Positions 5,847 through 10,494 of a stretch of DNA of 10,494 nt are shown in pieces. How positions within the stretch are numbered: the stretch's first letter is position 1; each line of letters opens with the position of its first letter. The stretch is taken from contig CANKNP010000180.1 in the NCBI GenBank assembly GCA_947483545.1, forward strand, positions 1 through 10,494, given 5' to 3'. A program made the translations under genes and the position numbers. Under the pieces are notes generated by a model. That model ran no database searches and was not told where the DNA came from. It saw only the letters and a list, made by a program, of their open reading frames with translations. This DNA comes from Deltaproteobacteria bacterium. Its GTDB lineage: Bacteria; Myxococcota; UBA796; SXON01.

Positions 5847-6658
5847 GCGAGGCCCGGGGCAAGGGCGAGCTGTACGCCAAGAGTGTCCACCACGACTTTG
5901 TCTGGAAGCTGCGGCTCACGCACCCCGACCGCGCCGAGATCCGGCTGGACTGGCGGGGAAGAACCCTCGTTTTCGACCCCGTGGAGGTGCAGCCGGGGGA
6001 TCAGGTGATCCTGACCAGCGCTCAGCCCGACCGCATCCGCGGGACCGCTGCCGCCGTCGCCAGTGGTCAGCGTCCCACGGTGATCGCGGATCGGGCGATC
6101 CTCGACTGGCTCAGCACCCATGGCGCACTAGGCCCCGGGAGCGGCGACGCCAGCACGCTCGACGAAGGCGTCACGGTGCGATCCCTCGCGTATGTCCGTG
6201 CTCCCACCGCCAGGCCGCTGACCCACTTCCTCAAGGCCAGCATCGGCGCGCTGAGGCCCCGCGCGATCTTCGACGCCACCGTCGAGAACGCCCGCGTGGA
6301 GCCCATCGCCGGGGTCGCGCCTCGGATCTGGGAGCTCACCCTGCCCGACGTCGGCCGCTTTCTTCACCTCGACGTCGCCCTGCACCGCGGAACCACCCCC
6401 GCCTGGCTCGACGCCGCGGCGAGCTATGCTGGTGCAACCTGGGTCCTGGCCGGCTGTCCCTATGGCGAGGCAGACGCCGTCGCAAAACACCTCCCACGGT
6501 TTGGCGGGAAGCACATCCTCATCTCCGACCTTGTGAACGGCGAACGTCGCGCGCGCGGCTTGCCCGCAGAGGGTGTCACTCCGCTGCGGGATCGCCTCCA
6601 CAACGCCGGACTCCCCGCGCACGTGTTCGCGACCCAGGCGAGCTACAGGTTCGAGTGA
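5843..6658 (+). CDS. Metallo-beta-lactamase-fold-like protein lacking the metal-binding motif
   Basis: 271 residues from a GTG that overlaps the rocD stop as GTGA, so translation is coupled to rocD. The N-terminal third follows the UlaG-like metallo-beta-lactamase layout: paired strands AEIRLDWRGRTLVFDPV (31-47, where the family has a G-K-ILFDP strand), then PGDQVILTSAQPDRIRG (51-67). That is the place where active members have a THxHxDH metal motif. Here the aligned residues are TSAQPDR, so all the histidines are gone. VIADRAILDWLSTHG follows, as in the strand-helix after the motif. Later potential ligands are also not evident. No signal peptide or membrane segment is seen. If the fold assignment is right, this is a pseudo-enzyme or a member using other chemistry. 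The assignment rests on pattern alone. Its stop overlaps the ATG of the next gene. Confidence 0.7.
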   Translation: MSEARGKGELYAKSVHHDFVWKLRLTHPDRAEIRLDWRGRTLVFDPVEVQPGDQVILTSAQPDRIRGTAAAVASGQRPTVIADRAILDWLSTHGALGPGSGDASTLDEGVTVRSLAYVRAPTARPLTHFLKASIGALRPRAIFDATVENARVEPIAGVAPRIWELTLPDVGRFLHLDVALHRGTTPAWLDAAASYAGATWVLAGCPYGEADAVAKHLPRFGGKHILISDLVNGERRARGLPAEGVTPLRDRLHNAGLPAHVFATQASYRFE

Positions 6659-7293
6659 TGCGAACCGCGCTCCTCGTGACGCTCCTGGGCTTCGGCTGCG
6701 GGGGGGCATCGGAGCACACGGGTGAGCCGGACAGGCGGGTTTTTGGGGAGGATAGTGCGGAGGACAGCGGGGGGGACAGTGTGGAGTACAGCGACCCCTG
6801 CGACGATGGGGATCTCGACACCGGAAGCGGCCTCCTCTGGTACGCAGGGGATGCCCAGGTCGGCGACGGCGAATTCACCGCCGGGCATTTCGGGTGGTTG
6901 CTCACCTGCGACAACGAGCTGGCCGACGTGACGTGTGAGAGCTTGTCTGAGTGGGGCGCCACTGGCCCGGCCCCCGACGGCTGTCCCGGTTGCGACTGGA
7001 GTTTTACGCTGCTGGCCTCGGGTGGCGTGGCGGAGGGCACTGGATGCCCGGGTGCCGGGATGACCGGCGGGGAGTGGGACGGCTTTGAGGGTGCGTGGGG
7101 GTTCGCGGAGTCGTACACTTACGAGCACGAAGGCGCGGCCTACCTCTACACCACGGCTGTGATGTATTACAGCCGCGCGTACAGCTATTGGTTCATGCTC
7201 GCGGGCAACTACGGCGAGTATGGTTACAACACCGGGGACGCCGGGGAGATGACGTTCGCGACACCGTACCCCTGGTACGTGTATTACTATTGA
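6658..7293 (+). CDS. Exported cysteine- and tyrosine-rich protein, probable lipoprotein
   Basis: 211 residues from the ATG at 6658, which shares its A with the preceding TGA; a GTG at 6655 would add one residue. The start MRTALLVTLLGFGC is a short signal with a candidate lipid cysteine at C14, although the -3 residue (Gly) departs from a good lipobox. An acidic Asp/Ser linker follows (residues 30-56, EDSAEDSGGDS...). The globular domain, from WYAGDAQVGDGEF, has six cysteines (48, 84, 93, 109, 112, 130), including CPGC at 109-112, which suggests disulfides. The end is rich in aromatics: TTAVMYYSRAYSYWFMLAGN and the tail TPYPWYVYYY. I do not recognise the family. It is cotranscribed with rocD and the metallo-beta-lactamase-like gene by position, but an envelope protein there has no obvious metabolic link. 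It ends 15 bases from a convergent gene. Confidence 0.68.
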   Translation: MRTALLVTLLGFGCGGASEHTGEPDRRVFGEDSAEDSGGDSVEYSDPCDDGDLDTGSGLLWYAGDAQVGDGEFTAGHFGWLLTCDNELADVTCESLSEWGATGPAPDGCPGCDWSFTLLASGGVAEGTGCPGAGMTGGEWDGFEGAWGFAESYTYEHEGAAYLYTTAVMYYSRAYSYWFMLAGNYGEYGYNTGDAGEMTFATPYPWYVYYY

Positions 7294-7308
7294 CCGGGGT
7301 TCACGGAC

Positions 7309-7668
7309 TTACACCCGCTCCAACTCCACATCACAATCCGCCCACTCCCCGTCGATCTCCCTCCCCCCGTTCCATTCGACGTCATCGGGGTTGTCGCACC
7401 CTACCTGGGATTCATACCCCTCGACGTAGTAATAGCAATCGTCCAAGTCCACGTCCAAATCCCGACCGTCCGTCTCGACCTCCACGTTGAAGGTCTGGGC
7501 ACAGTCCGCGCCGTAGTAGTCGGTGCAGTCGAGGAGCCCCTCGCCTTCGTAATCCCCCTGCGCAGGCTCCAGCGAAAGCGAAAGGTCCATCGCGTAATCG
7601 CCGCAATCGACCTCGCCAGACCAATTGCCGCTCAAGGGGGTGCAGGCCAGAAGAAGGAGAAAAATCAT
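7309..7668 (-). CDS. Small, very acidic, cysteine-rich lipoprotein
   Basis: 119 residues beginning MIFLLLLAC, an extremely short signal whose LLAC fits a lipobox with C9 lipidated; it lacks the usual basic n-region. The mature part has six further cysteines (22, 48, 56, 78, 91, 112) and many Asp and Glu. It shows an alternating pattern (SGNWSGEVDCG, YAMDLSLSLEPAQGDYEGEG, FNVEVETDGRDLDVDLDDCYYY) typical of a small beta-sheet or beta-barrel domain with disulfides. The ATG overlaps the stop of the upstream PPC-like lipoprotein gene as ATGA, so the two are translationally coupled. Function unknown. It converges with the tyrosine-rich exported protein, leaving only 15 bases between stops. Confidence 0.66.
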   Translation of the reverse strand: MIFLLLLACTPLSGNWSGEVDCGDYAMDLSLSLEPAQGDYEGEGLLDCTDYYGADCAQTFNVEVETDGRDLDVDLDDCYYYVEGYESQVGCDNPDDVEWNGGREIDGEWADCDVELERV

Positions 7669-8579
7669 GTGCCACCAAGGGTGAGGGTGTAGGGTTGCGT
7701 CAGATATTCGGGGATTTCGTCGGTGCCATGCGATTCGGATACACCGCTGAGGGCTTGCACGCGGATGTAGTAGGTCCCGGCCTGCCCCGGGTGAACGCGC
7801 GCGGCGACCTCCTCGCCGGAGCCGTTCGCCATCTCCCAGGTGAGGTAGTCGGACATGTCGCGGGAATCGTAGACCTCAAAGCCGGGCCAGATCTCCTCGG
7901 GGGAGGTGACGCGCAGGTCAAACGCGGTGCCGTCGCTCTCGATGACGTACCAATCGTCGTAGTCGTCGGAGTCGATCCAGCTCTCCTCCATGCCGACGAC
8001 AAAATAGCTGCTCGCGGAATTCGTGACCGGGGTCGCGTCCTCCCAGTTGGAGTCGGGCTCGTAGACATCGGGGACAGCGTGATGGGTGATCGTGATGTCG
8101 TAGGTGAAGGCGCGGGAGCCGCCCCAATCGTCCACCTGGAACAGGTAGGTGTGGCCCGGGCCGACGGCGAGCCAGGCGTTCATGTCCACGTCGGGCAGAT
8201 CACACCACTCGCCGAACCCGTACGCGTTGTCGATGTAGACGGTCAGATCGACGGTGCCGCCCGTCACGCCGGTGATGTCCACCGTCAGGTAGCCGAGCCC
8301 CATCGCTTCGGTGACCTCAAAGGAGAATTGGTCCCCGTCGTGGTTCAGGCCGTCGTCTTCGGGCCGGTCGGTGTCCTCGGTATCTTCGGTATCTTCGGTG
8401 TCTTCGGTGTCTTCGGTGTCCTCGCGGTGCTCCGTGTCTTCGGCGCGGTCCGTGTCGTCGGCCTCGGCAGCGGTGTCCACGGGAACATCATCCCACTCGC
8501 GCTTCTGGGTGAAGTCGGCGAGGTCGTCGTCATCGGGCTGGCAGGCAAGGAGCAGCGGAAGGGCGAAGGCAGGTCGCAT
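7665..8579 (-). CDS. Lipoprotein with Glu-Asp-Thr repeat linker and PPC-like beta-sandwich domain
   Basis: 304 residues from the ATG at 8579-8577: MRPAFALPLLLAC with lipobox LLAC and C13 as lipid site. A GTG at 8612 would add 11 residues and is less likely, because the ATG alone gives a proper signal. Residues 14-80 are a disordered acidic linker with six perfect EDT repeats at 53-70. From 80 to 170 there is a beta-rich domain (QFSFEVTEAMGLGYLTVDI). From 171 a second domain resembles the bacterial pre-peptidase C-terminal (PPC) fold: YEPDSNWEDATPV, DDYDDWYVIES, then AGTYYIRVQALSG. PPC domains are exported beta-sandwiches, often attached to secreted enzymes, but no enzyme domain is present here. 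It is probably displayed on the outer membrane by the linker. It is the first gene of a two-gene overlapping operon. Myxobacteria-like genomes carry many lipoproteins of this architecture. Confidence 0.78.
   Translation of the reverse strand: MRPAFALPLLLACQPDDDDLADFTQKREWDDVPVDTAAEADDTDRAEDTEHREDTEDTEDTEDTEDTEDTDRPEDDGLNHDGDQFSFEVTEAMGLGYLTVDITGVTGGTVDLTVYIDNAYGFGEWCDLPDVDMNAWLAVGPGHTYLFQVDDWGGSRAFTYDITITHHAVPDVYEPDSNWEDATPVTNSASSYFVVGMEESWIDSDDYDDWYVIESDGTAFDLRVTSPEEIWPGFEVYDSRDMSDYLTWEMANGSGEEVAARVHPGQAGTYYIRVQALSGVSESHGTDEIPEYLTQPYTLTLGGT
8371..8424 (-). repeat. Six tandem 9-bp units encoding Glu-Asp-Thr
   Basis: On the plus strand the unit is GTRTCYTCG, repeated six times without interruption (8371, 8380, 8389, 8398, 8407, 8416). 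Degenerate copies follow at 8434 and 8452. Variation is only at third codon positions (GTA/GTG, CTT/CTC), so the coding unit is kept. In-frame copy-number change would lengthen or shorten the lipoprotein linker without breaking the gene. Confidence 0.85.
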
Positions 8580-8716
8580 CAGGGGTCTCGGGTTCGTCGG
8601 GAGTTTGCCCACAGGTTGGCGGGGTGCCTACTCGCATTTGGCTGGCCAGGCTGCCGTCGCGTCGCCGGATAACACCTCGCATAGAAAGCCACTATCTTCA
8701 GGCAACGCCTCCGACT

Positions 8717-8732
8717 CCCACCCGGGGGTGGG
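8717..8732. repeat. GC-rich palindrome CCCACCC-GG-GGGTGGG
   Basis: Perfect seven-base arms with a two-base centre in the divergent intergenic region, 114 bases before the plus-strand ATG. It may be an operator or a hairpin. No known site is recognised. Confidence 0.4.
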
Positions 8733-8759
8733 GCCCTCGGCTCAGGTTTTGAGTCCACA

Positions 8760-8794
8760 AGTGACCAGATCCGACCAACTCACTTCTGGTCACT
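8760..8794. promoter_or_regulatory. Perfect 10-bp inverted repeat in the divergent intergenic region
   Basis: AGTGACCAGA (8760-8769) and TCTGGTCACT (8785-8794) are exact inverted copies separated by 15 bases. The arm centres are 25 bases apart, and the second arm ends 51 bases before the ATG at 8846. This suits a dimeric regulator binding two faces of the helix, or a stem-loop in a leader. There is no T-run after it, so it is not a standard terminator. It may serve either divergent gene. Confidence 0.45.
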
Positions 8795-8833
8795 GGCTGC
8801 CCCAGGCGAGGGGACCAAGCCCGCCCCCCGCGC

Positions 8834-8839
8834 TACGCT
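8834..8839 (+). promoter_or_regulatory. Possible -10 element of a leaderless transcript
   Basis: TACGCT ends six bases before the ATG at 8846, where no Shine-Dalgarno exists. A start site at or next to the ATG would give a leaderless mRNA. No good -35 is visible, so this is weak. Confidence 0.25.
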
Positions 8840-8845
8840 CTCCCG

Positions 8846-10066
8846 ATGTTGACCCTCGCGCTCACCTTGGGCTGCGCCCGCATCGCCCAGCTCTTGCCGG
8901 AGGGCCCGGTGGTCACGCCTTGGGAGCGGCAGCGGCTGTTCAACGGGCGAGGCTCGGGTGCCGTGTACGAAGGCGACCCGCACGTCCGGTTCCCGGTGCT
9001 CCCGCTCATGGTCTGGGGGGTCTCCTACGATTTGGATCTGGTGATCGTCGACAAAGATCCTTGGTGGGACATGCACGAATACGCACGGGTTCAGATGCCG
9101 GACGGCGCGCATTGGCTCGCAAAGGACGCACGACTGGGCACCTTGGAGCAGGTCCTCGTGTCGGACGTGGCCGGCGTGGAGACTTTTCTGCCCGAATTGC
9201 CTGCTCGGCGGCGGGCCGGTGCGATCGACGTTGCGGATCGGTCTACCGAAACGACCATCGATGTCACGCTTTCCTACACAAACTTTGACGGCCAACCGAC
9301 CCGCGTACGCTTCACCGGCGCACCTCCCACGAAGCCGCAGTCAAAGAGGAACGGCTCCACGATGGGGCATTCGCGCAATTCGGTGCTCGCCGTGCTCGAC
9401 CTTCCCTGGCAGGCCTTGGGCCACGCAGACGTGGAGATTGCGGGGGAACGCTGGCCCCTGGACCGGATTGCGGGCCTCGTGCCGTTCGCGCTCTCTCTGG
9501 TCCAAACCCAAGGCGGGTTCGCGACGACCTCGCTCGTTCAACGCCCTGCAGAGGGTGGGATGGCGGTCGCGTTTACGCTGCCAGGCGGGGCGGTGGCCGA
9601 CACGGATTGGGTGTCCGGCCGCGCGGGACGTGTGCTCCACCTGCGGCAAGTCACGGCGTTCCGCACGTTGGACTATGCCTACGTCGAGCAGGACGGCAAC
9701 TTGGAGCTTGCGAGTATGGAAGTTCGGCAATGGGGAAAGGGTGCGGCGACGTGCCACATCGATCTGTCCCCGCGCCTGCCGGATTTGCGGCGCCGGTTTT
9801 CAGGCACGCTCGTCAGCCGATACGTCATCGATATTGGAACGGGCGAGGGTCATGCCGTGGGCTCGCTGGAGGCCACGTGGACCGCGGACGGCCCGCAGGT
9901 GCGCATGATCCCCGAGTCGCCTTGGTGGACCGCGGATCGTCCGATGATCACGACGGTGCGCTTCCCGGGGGATGGAACGGCGCAGGTGAACATCGTGCGG
10001 GTGCCGACCGACGCGCGGACGGGCTTGGGCGGGAAGGGGACGTCAGGGGTTCAGGATCTGCGATGA
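8846..10066 (+). CDS. Large exported protein of unknown function
   Basis: 406 residues. The start MLTLALTLGC is a short hydrophobic signal with a possible lipid cysteine at C10, although the lipobox (TLGC) is weak; an uncleaved or ordinary signal is the alternative. The rest is a long mixed, mainly beta protein with distinctive motifs: FNGRGSGAVYEGDPHVRFPV (32-51), MVWGVSYDLDLVIVDKDPWW (55-74), KRNGSTMGHSRN (167-178), LVQTQGGFATTS (218-229), DLRRRFSGTLVSRYVID (313-329) and ESPWWTADRPM (357-367). The repeated aromatic pairs and conserved-looking charged clusters suggest a defined fold with a binding site, but I do not recognise the family and see no classical catalytic motif. There is no Shine-Dalgarno before the ATG. 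The stop overlaps the next gene as ATGA. It is divergent from the PPC lipoprotein operon. Confidence 0.74.
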   Translation: MLTLALTLGCARIAQLLPEGPVVTPWERQRLFNGRGSGAVYEGDPHVRFPVLPLMVWGVSYDLDLVIVDKDPWWDMHEYARVQMPDGAHWLAKDARLGTLEQVLVSDVAGVETFLPELPARRRAGAIDVADRSTETTIDVTLSYTNFDGQPTRVRFTGAPPTKPQSKRNGSTMGHSRNSVLAVLDLPWQALGHADVEIAGERWPLDRIAGLVPFALSLVQTQGGFATTSLVQRPAEGGMAVAFTLPGGAVADTDWVSGRAGRVLHLRQVTAFRTLDYAYVEQDGNLELASMEVRQWGKGAATCHIDLSPRLPDLRRRFSGTLVSRYVIDIGTGEGHAVGSLEATWTADGPQVRMIPESPWWTADRPMITTVRFPGDGTAQVNIVRVPTDARTGLGGKGTSGVQDLR

Positions 10067-10494
10067 CGGACCCACGCCCGCTCCTTCAACGCCTCCCCTC
10101 CCCGGCCGACCTCGAACGACGCTGCATCGCACTCGCCATGCTCGACGCGTTGCTCTCGCCGGACGGCGGCGGCCATCAAGGGATTTGCGCACGAGAGCCC
10201 CGCGAGGAGACCTGGCGGGGGTGTGCCTGGTGTCTTCGACGGCATCCCCGCTGCTTTCGCAGAGTTCAGCACCGAGGCTGCGTTCTCCATGGACCTCGCA
10301 ACGTTCGGCTTTTGGTACGCCAACGGTGACTGGAAGCGCAGCGCCACGGTGTCCGCGGCGACGGGCGAGGTGGACGGCTCGCGAGAGCTTCTGGGGCACC
10401 TCCTCGGTGGCCCGGACGCCTACGCCTCCTACGCGGCCAATTACTTCGAGGTAACCGTGGCCCCAGCCGTCGTCGCGCGCTTCTTTCGGCACGA
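10063..10494 (+). pseudogene. Gene disrupted by a frameshift (and apparent internal loss), truncated at the window edge
   Basis: The ATG at 10063 overlaps the upstream stop as ATGA. Its frame reads sensibly for about 33 residues (LPSPADLERRCIALAMLDALLSPD), then turns into Arg/Cys-rich nonsense that stops at 10327-10329. From about 10169 the next frame (+1) gives good protein to the edge: AAIKGFAHESP, VPGVFDGIPAAFAEF, AAFSMDLATFGFWYANGDW, LLGHLLGGPDAYASYAANYF. The switch lies in the GGCGGCGGCC run near 10160-10175. From memory of similar hypothetical proteins in myxobacteria-like genomes, an aromatic-rich segment of some 30-40 residues normally sits between DALLSP and the KGFAHE part. If so, more than one base is missing. 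It could be a true pseudogene, an assembly indel, or two pieces where a GTG at 10223 starts the second. Confidence 0.6.

Noticed and set aside
8371..8460. CRISPR-like tandem repeat
   Set aside because: Units are 9 bases with no spacers and encode a protein linker in frame.
7695..8672. 325-codon open frame on the plus strand
   Set aside because: It is opposite the PPC-like lipoprotein; its GVFGVFGVF run is the reverse reading of the Glu-Asp-Thr repeat.
8311..9288. 325-codon open frame on the plus strand with Ser-Val-Ser repeats
   Set aside because: It combines the antisense of the repeat, an intergenic region and a wrong frame of the 406-residue gene; low-complexity and Arg-rich.
9607..10062. 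Upstream extension of the frame that holds the ATG at 10063
   Set aside because: It overlaps the 406-residue gene in another frame and reads like a shadow; only the part after 10063 is protein-like.
1..10494. New defence, secretion or biosynthetic system
   Set aside because: No nuclease, helicase, toxin, NRPS/PKS or secretion component is visible; the genes are metabolic, rRNA-modifying, or single envelope proteins.

Overview
The window is high-GC, densely coding bacterial chromosome. I infer a Myxococcota-like (former Deltaproteobacteria) organism. The reasons are short-signal, very acidic lipoproteins with D/E/T-rich linkers, many start/stop-overlapping gene pairs and several unfamiliar lineage-type hypotheticals. 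This placement rests on style, not on a marker gene. I see no rRNA, tRNA, CRISPR array, transposase, integrase or phage gene.

Layout. 1-119: a minus-strand frame, cut by the window edge, that reads like a membrane protein. 120-1175 (-): an RlmN-family radical SAM rRNA methyltransferase with its full catalytic cysteine set. 1349-2095 (+): two small unrecognised genes, the second TPR-like. 2121-3095 (-): a PLP aminotransferase of the CobD/HisC group, with a plausible promoter carrying a palindrome in its spacer. 3239-4455 (+): a lipoprotein with a thioredoxin-fold domain and a CPHC active site, followed 2 nt later by an unrecognised gene. 4456-4652: a leader with nested, mutually exclusive hairpins. 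4653-7293 (+): ornithine aminotransferase (RocD), a protein that looks like a metallo-beta-lactamase fold without its metal ligands, and a cysteine- and tyrosine-rich exported protein, each overlapping the next. 7309-8579 (-): two overlapping lipoprotein genes, one with a six-fold Glu-Asp-Thr repeat and a PPC-like domain. 8580-8845: a divergent intergenic region with two perfect inverted repeats. 8846-10494 (+): a large unrecognised exported protein and, overlapping its stop, a gene broken by a frameshift that runs off the edge.

How they fit. RocD moves the delta-amino group of ornithine to 2-oxoglutarate and so links arginine/ornithine catabolism to glutamate and proline. Its overlap with the degenerate metallo-beta-lactamase-like gene is the most suggestive unexplained pairing here. 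The remaining genes are housekeeping (rRNA modification), a lone cobalamin/histidine-type aminotransferase, and cell-envelope proteins. I find no convincing complete new defence or biosynthetic system. The best leads are the rocD leader with its overlapping partner genes, and the disrupted gene at the right edge.
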